Below, in pieces: positions 32,724 through 41,044 of a stretch of 64,000 nucleotides of DNA (positions are counted from its first letter, which is position 1; the number at the start of each line of letters is the position of its first letter). The position numbers and the translations under genes were made by a program. This DNA is from Streptomyces flaveolus (GTDB lineage: Bacteria; Actinomycetota; Actinomycetes; Streptomycetales; Streptomycetaceae): positions 124,001 to 188,000 of the forward strand of contig NZ_JNWV01000028.1 of NCBI RefSeq assembly GCF_000716535.1, written 5' to 3'. Under the pieces are notes generated by a model, which saw only the letters and a list, made by a program, of their open reading frames with translations, did no database searches and was not told where the DNA came from.

Positions 32724-32792
32724 CTGTCTCCTCGGGGAGGCGCCAGGCTGGGTGTGGGGGTGGCGCTGACGTATCACCGAGATTTAAGAGGC

Positions 32793-32806
32793 CATGACAT
32801 GTCATG
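32793..32806. promoter_or_regulatory. 14-bp perfect palindrome upstream of the metalloprotease
   Basis: CATGACATGTCATG lies about 70 bp before the protease start codon. The contained TGTCATGTC (32800-32808) is identical to one arm of the chitinase palindrome at 865-885. On the minus strand a GATACG-like -10 follows about 20 bp downstream, so the site would cover the -35. Confidence 0.55.
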
Positions 32807-32873
32807 TCCATAGCGCGTTCATGGATCTTCGGACGGATGTGTGAGGAGCCGGCGAGGGTCCAGAATCGTTTCC

Positions 32874-33302
32874 GTGATCGCCGAGGACCCCCGCCCCCTG
32901 CCCTTCTTCGTCTACGGCACGCTCCGCCCCGGCGAGGCCAACCACGACCTCTTCCTGCGCGGTCGCACCCTCGCCGAGGAGCCGGCCCGCCTCACCGGTG
33001 CCGTGCTGTACGACGGCCCCGGCTACCCCTACGCGGTCGAGGAGCCCGGCGGAACCGTGCGCGGGGAACTGGTGACCGCCCGGCCCGAGGCGTACGAGGA
33101 ACTGCTGGCCGCCCTGGACCGGCTGGAGGAGTATGTGCCGGGCGACCCCCGCAACCTCTACGAACGCCTCGCCCGGGACGTCGTACGCACCGCGGGCGGC
33201 ACCGTGCGGGCCTGGGTCTACCTGGCCGCCCCGCGGGTCGCCGCCCGGCTGCGCGCCACCGGCACCCGCATCGCGGACGGCGACTGGTTCTCCCGCCGCT
33301 GA
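32874..33302 (+). CDS. Gamma-glutamylcyclotransferase/AIG2-like protein
   Basis: About 142 residues. Has the family substrate loop FVYGTLRPGE near the N-terminus and the acidic residue in LDRLEEYVPGDP that acts as general acid/base in gamma-glutamylcyclotransferases. The C-terminus RIADGDWFSRR is typical. GTG 32874 is preferred because CAGAAT ends 7 nt before it, fitting a leaderless start, and because residues before it (from GTG 32841) are not family-like. Biological substrate unknown. Stop codon adjoins the convergent NAT gene stop. Confidence 0.85.
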   Translation: MIAEDPRPLPFFVYGTLRPGEANHDLFLRGRTLAEEPARLTGAVLYDGPGYPYAVEEPGGTVRGELVTARPEAYEELLAALDRLEEYVPGDPRNLYERLARDVVRTAGGTVRAWVYLAAPRVAARLRATGTRIADGDWFSRR

Positions 33303-33303
33303 G

Positions 33304-34161
33304 TCAGGGCAGCAGGGTGACCCCCTCGGGCACCTCGATGCCGAACTCCTCCTCCACCACGCGCCGCGCCTGAGCCTCCTCGGCCAGCGTGCGCTCGGTC
33401 ACCGTGCCGTCGGCGAGCGTCTCGGTGAACCGGGCGCCGTCCAGGGCGAGATGGCGATCGGCGGTGGTGCGCTGAAGATACGGGCGGCGGGTGAAGGGGG
33501 AGCGGGGGTGAGTGCCGACGAACCAGTTGAACACCTCCAGGTCGGGCGCGGCGAACGGCTCCTGGGTGAACGCGTACTGACCGGCCCACGCCCTCCCGCC
33601 ACCGCCCCGAGGGCCGTGGAACTGCAACTCCCACAGCTCCAGCGGCCCGTCGTGGGGCAGCCGCACCAGCCGGTGCCGGCGACCGGCGCCCTCGAACTCG
33701 GTGCCGGTGACCAGCGGCACCGGCAGCAGCAGCGCGCCCGGCGCGCCGAAGCCGACGTCCGCCAGGTACGGCAGGGGCTCGCCCGCCACCTCGACCCGGA
33801 GCATCGCGTGCGTCCGGGGCCGGCTCTCCGGCGTCCCCGCTCCCACCACGACCCGGCCGGCCAGCTGGGTCACCCGGAAACCGAACGCCTCCAGCGCCAG
33901 CCGGAGCAGGATGTTGTGCTCGTAGCAGTAGCCGCCGCGCCGGCCGTGGATCATCTTGGCCATCAGGTCGGCGGGCGCGAGGGACGGAGCCGTGCCCCGC
34001 ACCGGGTCCAGGTTCTCGAAGGGCAGCGACAGCGCGTGCGCCAGGTGCACCCCGCGCAGGGTGGCCAGGTCGGCCCGCCGCTCGCCCTTGAAGCCGATGC
34101 GGTCGAGATAGGCGTCGAGGTCGTACGCTGCGCTCTGCTCGGTCAGCTCGGTGTCGGACAT
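33304..34161 (-). CDS. nat: Arylamine N-acetyltransferase
   Basis: 285-residue cytoplasmic enzyme transferring acetyl from acetyl-CoA to arylamines or hydrazines, or acting on related polyketide amines. The catalytic triad is visible: Cys in RRGGYCYEHN (near residue 74), His in RTHAMLRVE and Asp in YLADVGFG. Length is normal for bacterial NATs. TAGGTT ends 7 nt before ATG 34161, so the message is probably leaderless. Converges on the GGCT-like gene with no gap. Confidence 0.94.
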   Translation of the reverse strand: MSDTELTEQSAAYDLDAYLDRIGFKGERRADLATLRGVHLAHALSLPFENLDPVRGTAPSLAPADLMAKMIHGRRGGYCYEHNILLRLALEAFGFRVTQLAGRVVVGAGTPESRPRTHAMLRVEVAGEPLPYLADVGFGAPGALLLPVPLVTGTEFEGAGRRHRLVRLPHDGPLELWELQFHGPRGGGGRAWAGQYAFTQEPFAAPDLEVFNWFVGTHPRSPFTRRPYLQRTTADRHLALDGARFTETLADGTVTERTLAEEAQARRVVEEEFGIEVPEGVTLLP

Positions 34162-34215
34162 ACCCCCGAACCTATGCGAGCCCCGCCGCCCGTGCCGCGT
34201 CCGGCGGACCGGACC

Positions 34216-36561
34216 TCACTGGTCCGCTGGACCTAGGACCTCCACCCGCACCGCGCACGACTTGAACTCGGGCATCCGGGAGGTCGGGTCCAGGGCCGGG
34301 TTGGTGAGCGTGTTGGCGCGGCCCTCGCCCGGCCAGTGGAAGGGCATGAAGACGGTGTCCGGCCGGATGGCACCGGTGATCCGCGCGGGCGCGACGGCCC
34401 GGCCGCGCCGGGACACCACCGCCACCGGGTCGCCGTCGGCCGCCCCCAGCCGGGCCGCGAGCCGCGGGTGCAGCTCCACGAACGGGCCGGGCGCCGCCGC
34501 GTTCAGCTCCGCCACGCGCCGGGTCTGCGCCCCCGACTGGTACTGCGACACCACCCGCCCGGTGGTCAGCAGCAGCGGGTACTCGGCATCCGGCTCCTCG
34601 GCCGTGGCCCGGTGCGCCACGGGCACGAACCGGGCCCGGCCGTCGGGGGTGGCGAAGCGGTCGAGGAAGAGGCGGGGGGTGCCGGGGTGGGTGTGGCCGG
34701 CGGGGGCGCGGGCGGCGCCGGCGTCCGCCGCGGGGCGGTGGGGCAGGGAGTCGAGGGCGGTCCCGGCGTCGGCTGCCGGGTCGTCCGGCACGGCGTCCTC
34801 CGTGGTCCTGGCTGCCGCCGTGAGGCGGGCGGGCGGCACGTCGGCGGTGCCGCCGGTGTCCGCCGCCGGGTCGTCGGGCAGTGTGTCCAGGACCGCGTCC
34901 TCTCCGTCGGACGCACCGGTACCCCCGGTCTCCTCGGAGCCCTCCGTCTCGCCCGGACCCTCCGGGCACGGCCAGAAGACGCCGTTCTCCTCGGCCAGGC
35001 GGCGGTAGGTGATGCCGGAGTAGTCCGCCGGGCCCCCGGCGCTCGCGCGGCGGAGTTCCTCGAAGATCTCCTCCGGGTCGGTCGGGAAGCCCTTCTCCAC
35101 CCCGAGGCGGTCGGCCAGCTCGTGCAGGACGTACAGGTCGCTGTGGACGCCGGGCGGGGGAGCGACGGCCTGGCGGCGCAGCAGCACGCGGCCCTCCAGG
35201 CTGGTCGTCGTGCCCGTCTCCTCCGCCCACTGGGTCACCGGAAGCACGACGTCCGCCAGCTCCGCCGTCTCCGAGAGGACGACGTCGGCCACCGCGAGGA
35301 AGTCCAGCGAGCGCAGGCGCTGCTCGACGTGGGCCGCGCGCGGGGCCGACACCACCGGGTTGGAGCCCATCAGCAGCAGCGCCCGGACGTCCGTACCGAG
35401 GGCGTCGAGGAGTTCGTACGCGCTGCGCCCGGGACCGGGCAGGCTGTCCGGATCCACGCCCCACACGCCCGCCACGTGCCGCCGCGCCGCCGGGTCGTCC
35501 AGCTTGCGGTAGCCGGGCAACTGGTCGGCCTTCTGGCCGTGTTCGCGTCCGCCCTGCCCGTTGCCCTGCCCGGTCAGACAGCCGTACCCGGAGAAGGGGC
35601 GGCCCGGACGGCCGGTCGCCAGGCACAGGTTGATCCAGGCGCCCACCGTGTCCGTGCCCTTGGACTGCTGCTCCGGTCCGCGCGCGGTGAGCACCATCGC
35701 CGCCTCCGGCTCGCAGAACATCCGCACCGCCTCGCGGAGTTGCGGCACCGGCACCCCGGTGATCCGCTCCACGTACTCCGGCCAGTGCGCCATCGCCGCG
35801 GCCCGGGCCTCCTCCCACCCGGTGGTCCGCTCCCGGATGTACTCCTCGTCCGTCCGCCCCTCGGCCACCACCAGGTGCAGGAGGCCCAGGGCGAGGGCGA
35901 GATCGGTGCCGGGGCGGGGTGCCAGGTGCAGGTCCGCCTGCTCGGCGGTCCGCGTCCGGCGCGGATCGACGACGATCAGCGTGCCGCCGTTCTCCCGCAG
36001 CTCCGTGAAGAACCGCAGCGACGGCGGCATGGTCTCGGCCAGGTTGGACCCGACGAGGATCACGCACCCGGTCCTCGGGACGTCCTCCAGCGGGAACGGC
36101 AGTCCCCGGTCGAGACCGAACGCCTTCGTACCGGCCGCCGCGGCCGACGACATGCAGAACCGGCCGTTGTAGTCGATCTGCGAGGTGCCCAGCACCACCC
36201 GGGCGAACTTGCCGAGCGTGTACGCCTTCTCGTTGGTCAGCCCGCCCCCGCCGAACACCCCGAGCGCGTCGGGGCCGTATCGCTCCCGCGTCGCCCCGAG
36301 CCGCTCGGCGATCCGGTCCAGCGCCTGGGGCCAGCTCGCCTCCACCAGCCGGCCGCCGTCGCGCACCAGCGGCGCGGTCAGCCGTACCGCGGGTGACAGC
36401 ACCTCGGCCGCCGTACGGCCCTTGCCGCACAGCGCGCCCCGGTTCACGGGGAAGTCCGCGCGTTCGGTGACCTCGACGCCCCCCTGGGGCAGGGGCGTGA
36501 TGTTCATCCCGCACTGCAGGGCGCAGTACGGGCAGTGGGTGGGCGTCGGGGTGTTCTCCAT
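34216..36561 (-). CDS. nasA: Assimilatory nitrate reductase catalytic subunit with a repeat insertion
   Basis: 781-residue Mo-bis-MGD enzyme reducing nitrate to nitrite in the cytoplasm. The N-terminal [4Fe-4S] ligands are the Cys of HCPYCALQCGM and the Cys of GALCGKGR. GSNLAE, VDPRRTRTAEQADLHL and NPVVSAPRA belong to the molybdopterin domains, and RVVSQYQSGAQTRR begins the C-terminal dinucleotide-binding domain. Residues 559-618 are four degenerate 15-residue repeats of the D-LPDDPAADAG kind inside a longer acidic low-complexity insertion (about 535-625). The enzyme lacks fused flavin and BFD domains, so electrons must come from a separate reductase. A possible GlnR site lies upstream. Confidence 0.94.
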   Translation of the reverse strand: MENTPTPTHCPYCALQCGMNITPLPQGGVEVTERADFPVNRGALCGKGRTAAEVLSPAVRLTAPLVRDGGRLVEASWPQALDRIAERLGATRERYGPDALGVFGGGGLTNEKAYTLGKFARVVLGTSQIDYNGRFCMSSAAAAGTKAFGLDRGLPFPLEDVPRTGCVILVGSNLAETMPPSLRFFTELRENGGTLIVVDPRRTRTAEQADLHLAPRPGTDLALALGLLHLVVAEGRTDEEYIRERTTGWEEARAAAMAHWPEYVERITGVPVPQLREAVRMFCEPEAAMVLTARGPEQQSKGTDTVGAWINLCLATGRPGRPFSGYGCLTGQGNGQGGREHGQKADQLPGYRKLDDPAARRHVAGVWGVDPDSLPGPGRSAYELLDALGTDVRALLLMGSNPVVSAPRAAHVEQRLRSLDFLAVADVVLSETAELADVVLPVTQWAEETGTTTSLEGRVLLRRQAVAPPPGVHSDLYVLHELADRLGVEKGFPTDPEEIFEELRRASAGGPADYSGITYRRLAEENGVFWPCPEGPGETEGSEETGGTGASDGEDAVLDTLPDDPAADTGGTADVPPARLTAAARTTEDAVPDDPAADAGTALDSLPHRPAADAGAARAPAGHTHPGTPRLFLDRFATPDGRARFVPVAHRATAEEPDAEYPLLLTTGRVVSQYQSGAQTRRVAELNAAAPGPFVELHPRLAARLGAADGDPVAVVSRRGRAVAPARITGAIRPDTVFMPFHWPGEGRANTLTNPALDPTSRMPEFKSCAVRVEVLGPADQ
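34708..34887 (-). repeat. In-frame 45-bp repeats, four units, inside nasA
   Basis: The word GTC(C/G)GC(C/T)GC recurs at about 34723, 34768 and 34858, that is at 45 and 90 bp. Encoded units are DTLPDDPAADTGGTA, DVPPARLTAAARTTE, DAVPDDPAADAGTAL and DSLPHRPAADAGAAR. The second is the most diverged. The array is in frame and lies between conserved enzyme segments. Confidence 0.88.
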
Positions 36562-36584
36562 GCCGCCCAGCGTGCGTCGTACGT

Positions 36585-36612
36585 GTTACGACCCCGGGTC
36601 GCCTCCGGTTAC
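36585..36612. promoter_or_regulatory. Possible GlnR half sites upstream of nasA
   Basis: GTTAC occurs at 36585-36589 and 36608-36612, 24-51 bp before the nasA start. On the coding strand both read GTAAC. The 23-bp offset is close to two GlnR half-site periods, but the intervening GAAAC element is not recognisable. Confidence 0.35.
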
Positions 36613-36664
36613 ACCCCCGGCACGGCGACCTCCCCGCGCCGGCCGGCGGGCCGTGAGGCCGCGG

Positions 36665-37345
36665 TCACCGCCCGGCGGCCAGCGCTCGCGCCACCCCCGG
36701 CTCCTTCGGCCCCAGGAACCGCGGATCCGGCCGGAAGACGGCGTCCAGCGCCGCCTTGCCCGCCGCGAACACCTCCCGCGTCCCGCCGTAGTACCAGGTC
36801 ACGTCGTGCTCGGCGTCGACCCCGACCCCGTAGGACTCCACCCCCGCCGCCTCGCACAGGGCCACCGCCCGCCGGATGTGGAAGCCCTGGCTGATCAGCA
36901 CCGCCCGGTCCACCCCGAAGATCTTCTTCGCCCGGACACAGGAGTCCCAGGTGTCGAACCCGGCGTAGTCGCCGACGATCCGCGCGTCCGGCACCCCGTG
37001 CTTCGTGAGGTAGGCGCGCATGGCGTCGGGCTCGTCGTAGTCCTCGCGGCTGTTGTCCCCGGTGACCAGCACGACCTCGATCCGCCCCGCCCGGTACAGC
37101 GTGGCCGCCGCGTCCAGCCGGTGCGCGAGGTACGGCGACGGCTCCCCGTGCTTCCACAGCCCCGCCCCGAACACCACCGCGACCTCGGTGCGCGGCACGT
37201 CCGCCGTCGTCCGCAGCCGGTCCGCCGTCGACACGTAGAGCCAGGTGGACGGCAGCAGCGCCAGCACACAGCCGGCCATCACGGCCTGCACCAGCCGCCG
37301 CTGCCCGGTCCGCGTGCGCGGCCATCGCGGTCGACGGATCCTCAT
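36665..37345 (-). CDS. SanA/YdcF-family DUF218 membrane protein
   Basis: About 226 residues. One N-terminal membrane helix (LVQAVMAGCVLALLPSTWLYV) anchors an extracytoplasmic DUF218 domain with VVFGAGLWKHGEPSPYLAHR, LVTGDNSREDYDEPDAMRAYL and VLISQGFHIRRAVALC. The family includes E. coli SanA (vancomycin exclusion) and YdcF; roles in envelope integrity are suggested, the enzymatic activity is not settled. ATG 37345 follows a GGGGGG stretch. Shares a 153-bp divergent promoter region with the chelatase gene. Confidence 0.9.
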   Translation of the reverse strand: MRIRRPRWPRTRTGQRRLVQAVMAGCVLALLPSTWLYVSTADRLRTTADVPRTEVAVVFGAGLWKHGEPSPYLAHRLDAAATLYRAGRIEVVLVTGDNSREDYDEPDAMRAYLTKHGVPDARIVGDYAGFDTWDSCVRAKKIFGVDRAVLISQGFHIRRAVALCEAAGVESYGVGVDAEHDVTWYYGGTREVFAAGKAALDAVFRPDPRFLGPKEPGVARALAAGR

Positions 37346-37399
37346 ACGGCCCCCCAGTGATCGCTCCCGACCAAGGAGGACGCCACCGGCGCCGCTCCG

Positions 37400-37434
37400 G
37401 TTCACCTCACACCGGACGCCCGTACGAGGTGAAC
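37400..37434. promoter_or_regulatory. Perfect 9-bp inverted repeat between ydcF-like and chelatase genes
   Basis: GTTCACCTC (37400-37408) and GAGGTGAAC (37426-37434) are exact inverted copies separated by 17 nt. The arms are 26 bp apart centre to centre, a little under two and a half helical turns, and lie between divergent starts at 37345 and 37499. Could be two half sites of one operator controlling both genes. Confidence 0.5.
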
Positions 37435-37498
37435 CCGCGGAAAATACCCGTGACGGCCACGCAACGGGCGCGCAACGTGCTCCGGTCAGGATCGTTCC

Positions 37499-38284
37499 AT
37501 GACGGCGTCGATCCCCCTCCGCACCAGCAGCCGGCTCGTCTCCCCGCTCGGCCGCCGCCCGGCCCCGCCGGCCCTCGTGCTGGTCGCCCACGGCAGCCGG
37601 AACCCCCGGGCCCTGACCACCGTGCGGGCCCTGATGGCCAGGGTCGGCGCGCTGCGCCCCGGCCTCCCCGTCCACCTGGGGCACATCGAGCTGAACGAGC
37701 CCCTGCTCCCCGACACCCTCGCCGCCCTCGGCGGCGCCCCCGCCGTCCTCGTCCCGCTCCTCCTCGCCCGCGGCTACCACGTCAAGCAGGACATCCCCGA
37801 GATGGCGGCGGCCTCACCGGTACGCGCGCACGTGGCCGCCCCGCTCGGACCCCACCCCCTCCTCGCCGAGGCCCTGCACGCCCGCCTCCTGGAGGCCGGC
37901 TGGCCGGCGGCCATGGACGACACCGCCCGCCGTGAGACCGCGGTCGTCCTCGCCGCCGCCGGCTCCCGCGACCCCGACTCGGCCACGGACACCCGCCGCA
38001 CGGCCCGCCTCCTGACCGCCCGCCTGGGCGTTCCGGTGCTCCCCGCCTACGCCTCGGCGGCGACCCCGACGGTCCCGACGGCGGTGCGCGCGCTGGCGGC
38101 GAGGGGCCGCCACAGGGTGGCGGTGGCGTCCTGTTTCACGGCCCCGGGCCGCTTCGCCACCCAGTGCGCGGACGCGGCGCCGTGGATCGCCTCGGCACCC
38201 CTGGGCGCCCACGAGGCGATGGCGCGCCTGGTCCTCCACCGCTACGACCAGAGCCTGGCACAAGGGGCCACGGCGGCTGCCTGA
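37499..38284 (+). CDS. Sirohydrochlorin chelatase, CbiX/SirB-like
   Basis: 261 residues with two tandem CbiX-type halves. The first has LVLVAHGSRNPRAL (metal/tetrapyrrole His) and HIELNEPLLPDTL; the second has VVLAAAGSRDPDSATDTRRTA, in which the His position is replaced by Ala-Gly. The enzyme inserts iron into sirohydrochlorin to make siroheme, the cofactor of NirB and sulfite reductase, which fits its place next to nasA and nirBD. Start ATG 37499; no strong ribosome site. Confidence 0.9.
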   Translation: MTASIPLRTSSRLVSPLGRRPAPPALVLVAHGSRNPRALTTVRALMARVGALRPGLPVHLGHIELNEPLLPDTLAALGGAPAVLVPLLLARGYHVKQDIPEMAAASPVRAHVAAPLGPHPLLAEALHARLLEAGWPAAMDDTARRETAVVLAAAGSRDPDSATDTRRTARLLTARLGVPVLPAYASAATPTVPTAVRALAARGRHRVAVASCFTAPGRFATQCADAAPWIASAPLGAHEAMARLVLHRYDQSLAQGATAAA

Positions 38285-38340
38285 GAGCCACAACGCACCC
38301 TCACCCGCGGGCGAAACCGAACATGGCAGACGATTAGGCT

Positions 38341-38346
38341 TACTGT
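38341..38346 (+). promoter_or_regulatory. -10 hexamer of leaderless dgt
   Basis: TACTGT ends 6 nt before the dgt ATG at 38353 and no Shine-Dalgarno is present. A second hexamer TAGGCT abuts it at 38335-38340. No clear -35 is seen. Confidence 0.45.
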
Positions 38347-38352
38347 CGACCC

Positions 38353-39627
38353 ATGGAAGGCACCGCACTCTCCACGGCATACGACCCGGCGTCACTCGAG
38401 CGCTGGGCCCCCGAACCGGACAAACGCCCGGGTCGCACAGCCTTCCAGCGCGACCGCGCCCGCATCCTCCACTCCGCCGCCCTGCGGCGTCTCGCAGGCA
38501 AGACGCAGGTGGTGACCCCGGGCACCAGGAGCCAGGTCTGGGACGCCAGCCCCCGGACACGGCTCACCCACTCCCTCGAATGCGCCCAGGTCGGCCGGGA
38601 GCTGGGCGCCGCCCTCGGCTGTGACCCCGACCTGGTCGAGGCGGCCTGCCTCGCCCACGACCTCGGTCACCCACCCTTCGGCCACAACGGCGAAACCGCG
38701 CTGAACGAGTTCGCCGACGACTGCGGCGGTTTCGAGGGCAACGCCCAGTCCCTCAGGCTCCTCACCCGCATCGAGCCCAAACGGTTCACCCCGGAGGGAT
38801 CCGTCGGCCTGAACCTGACCCGCGCCGCCCTGGACGCCGCCACCAAGTACCCGTGGCCGCGCGGCACGCACCCCACCGACCCGGCGTCGCGGAAGTTCGG
38901 CGTGTACGAGGACGACCGCCCGGTGTTCGACTGGGTCAGACGGCACGCCCCCGGCACCCGCACCTGCTTCGAGGCGCAGGTCATGGACTGGTCGGACGAC
39001 GTCGCCTACTCGGTGCACGACGTCGAGGACGGCCTGCACGCCGGCCACATCGACCCCAACTGCCTGCACGCCGACCCGGAACGGCAGGCGGTGTTCGAGG
39101 TCGCCGTCGGCCGGTACGTCCCCGTGGACACCGACCCCGCCGAACTCGCCGCCGCCCTGGACCGCCTCCAGGACGAGGAGTGGTGGCCGCACGGCTACGA
39201 CGGAACGGCGGTCGCCCAGGCCCGCCTGAAGGACGCCACCAGTCAGCTCATCGGCCGGTTCTGCCTGGCCGCCGAGGGCGCCACCCGGGCCGCGTTCGGC
39301 AGCGGCCCGCTCACCCGCTACGACGCCGAACTCGTCGTACCCCGCGAGACCCGCATGGAGTGCGCGGTGCTCAAGGCGGTCGCGGACCGGTACGTGATGC
39401 AGCGCGCGGAACAGGAGCGGCTGCGCGCCGACCAGCGGGTCATCGTCGCGGAGCTGGCCGAGGCGCTGACCGCACGCGCGCCCGAGGGCCTGGACCCCCA
39501 GTTCCGGGCGCTGTTCGACGCGGCGGACGACGACCGGGCGCGCAAGCGGGTGATCGTGGACCAGATCGCCTCGCTGACCGACGCCTCGGCGCTCTCGCTG
39601 CACGCGAGACTTACGGGGCATATGTGA
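38353..39627 (+). CDS. dgt: Deoxyguanosinetriphosphate triphosphohydrolase-like protein
   Basis: 424-residue HD-domain dNTPase that splits dGTP (or other dNTPs) to nucleoside and triphosphate. The metal ligands are in TRLTHSLE, then [16 protein letters not shown] and [16 protein letters not shown]. Length and motifs match the type 2 dGTPase-like proteins. Probably leaderless. It opens a plus-strand series leading to dnaG and hrdA, the usual actinobacterial neighbourhood, linking dNTP pools and replication. Confidence 0.95.
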   Translation: MEGTALSTAYDPASLERWAPEPDKRPGRTAFQRDRARILHSAALRRLAGKTQVVTPGTRSQVWDASPRTRLTHSLECAQVGRELGAALGCDPDLVEAACLAHDLGHPPFGHNGETALNEFADDCGGFEGNAQSLRLLTRIEPKRFTPEGSVGLNLTRAALDAATKYPWPRGTHPTDPASRKFGVYEDDRPVFDWVRRHAPGTRTCFEAQVMDWSDDVAYSVHDVEDGLHAGHIDPNCLHADPERQAVFEVAVGRYVPVDTDPAELAAALDRLQDEEWWPHGYDGTAVAQARLKDATSQLIGRFCLAAEGATRAAFGSGPLTRYDAELVVPRETRMECAVLKAVADRYVMQRAEQERLRADQRVIVAELAEALTARAPEGLDPQFRALFDAADDDRARKRVIVDQIASLTDASALSLHARLTGHM

Positions 39628-39731
39628 AAGGAACATGACCCTGCGTGGCCTGATCGGGTCACACCCTCTTCCCGCATCACGCTGCGTGCGGGACGCTCGC
39701 ATGTGGCGGCACCCTTACGAGGAGGCATCAA

Positions 39732-40997
39732 GTGGTCGACGCGGATCAGACATTCGTCATCGTGGGAGGCGGTCTCGCCGGCGCGAAAGCGGCCGAGACG
39801 CTCCGGGCGGAGGGCTTCAGCGGCCGCGTGATACTGATCTGCGACGAACGCGACCACCCCTACGAGCGCCCGCCGCTGTCCAAGGGCTATCTGCTCGGCA
39901 AGGAGGAGCGGGACAGCGTCTTCGTGCACGAGCCCGCCTGGTACGCCCGCAACGACGTCGAGCTGCACCTCGGCCAGACCGTGGACCGGATCGACCGCAC
40001 GGCCAAGACGGTCCGCTTCGGTGACGACGGCACGATCGTCCGCTACGACAAGCTGCTGCTGGTCACCGGCGCCGAGCCGCGCCGCCTGGACATCCCCGGC
40101 ACCGACCTGGCGGGCGTCCACCACCTGCGCCGCCTCGCGCACGCCGAGCGCCTCAAGGGCGTCCTGCACCACCTCGGCCGGGACAACGGGCACCTGGTGA
40201 TCGCGGGCGCCGGCTGGATCGGCCTGGAGGTCGCGGCGGCGGCCCGGACCTACGGCGCGGAGGTCACGGTGATCGAACCGGCGCCCACCCCGCTGCACGG
40301 CGTGCTCGGCCCCGAGCTGGGCAACGTCTTCGCCGAGCTGCACCGCGAGCACGGCGTCCGCTTCCACTTCGGCGTCCGGCTCACCGAGATCGTCGGCCAG
40401 GACGGCGTGGTCCTCGCGGCCCGGACGGACGACGGCGAGGAGCACCCCGCGCACGACGTCCTCGCGGCGATCGGCGCGGCACCCCGGGTCGCCCTCGCCG
40501 AGGCGGCCGGCCTGGAGATCGCCGACCGGGCGCACGGCGGCGGCATCGTCGTCGACGAACGGCTGCGCACGTCCGACCCCGACATCTACGCGGCCGGCGA
40601 CGTGGCGTCCTTCCCGCTCGGCCTCTTCGACACCCGGCTGCGCGTCGAGCACTGGGCCAACGCGCTGAACGGCGGCCCGGCGGCGGCGCGCGCGATGCTC
40701 GGCGAGGAGGTGGTCTACGACCGTGTGCCGTACTTCTTCACCGACCAGTACGACCTGGGCATGGAGTACAGCGGATGGGCGCCGCCCGGGTCGTACGACG
40801 AGGTGGTGATCCGCGGCGACGCCGGGAAGCGGGAGTTCATCGCCTTCTGGGTGAAGGAGGGACGCGTGCTGGCCGGGATGAACGTGAACGTGTGGGATGT
40901 CACAGAGCCGATCCAGAAGCTGATCCGTTCCCGGGCCCAGGTGAACATCGAGGCCCTCTCGGACCCGCACGTACCCCTGGACAGCCTCACCCCCTGA
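39732..40997 (+). CDS. Ferredoxin/rubredoxin reductase-type FAD oxidoreductase
   Basis: 421 residues. FAD motif FVIVGGGLAGAKAAETL, active-site ERPPLSKGYLLG, NAD motif VIAGAGWIGLEVAAAA, second FAD motif IYAAGDVASFP and the C-terminal Reductase_C domain (YFFTDQYDLGMEYSG). This layout is that of BphA4/camphor-type ferredoxin reductases. GTG 39732 has GAGGAGG 7-8 nt upstream. The partner ferredoxin or P450 is not in the window. The 104-bp gap before it contains a CCCGCA/TGCGGG stem near 39677-39698. Confidence 0.92.
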   Translation: MVDADQTFVIVGGGLAGAKAAETLRAEGFSGRVILICDERDHPYERPPLSKGYLLGKEERDSVFVHEPAWYARNDVELHLGQTVDRIDRTAKTVRFGDDGTIVRYDKLLLVTGAEPRRLDIPGTDLAGVHHLRRLAHAERLKGVLHHLGRDNGHLVIAGAGWIGLEVAAAARTYGAEVTVIEPAPTPLHGVLGPELGNVFAELHREHGVRFHFGVRLTEIVGQDGVVLAARTDDGEEHPAHDVLAAIGAAPRVALAEAAGLEIADRAHGGGIVVDERLRTSDPDIYAAGDVASFPLGLFDTRLRVEHWANALNGGPAAARAMLGEEVVYDRVPYFFTDQYDLGMEYSGWAPPGSYDEVVIRGDAGKREFIAFWVKEGRVLAGMNVNVWDVTEPIQKLIRSRAQVNIEALSDPHVPLDSLTP

Positions 40998-41032
40998 CCT
41001 CCGCGGGCACCGGGACTGTCACCGCACCCCCG

Positions 41033-41038
41033 TAGAAT
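41033..41038 (+). promoter_or_regulatory. -10 hexamer of leaderless dnaG
   Basis: TAGAAT is an excellent Streptomyces -10 and ends 6 nt before the GTG start at 41045, with no Shine-Dalgarno between. This places the expected transcription start on the start codon itself. The -35 is weak. Confidence 0.6.
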
Positions 41039-41044
41039 TCACGC

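Noticed and set aside
36585..36612. Firm GlnR operator call before nasA
   Set aside because: Two GTTAC words are present but the GAAAC partners are missing, so it is listed only at low confidence.
37346..37780. Long N-terminal extension of the YdcF-like protein
   Set aside because: The extension is antisense to the chelatase gene and Gly/Glu-rich; the true N-terminal helix begins right after ATG 37345.
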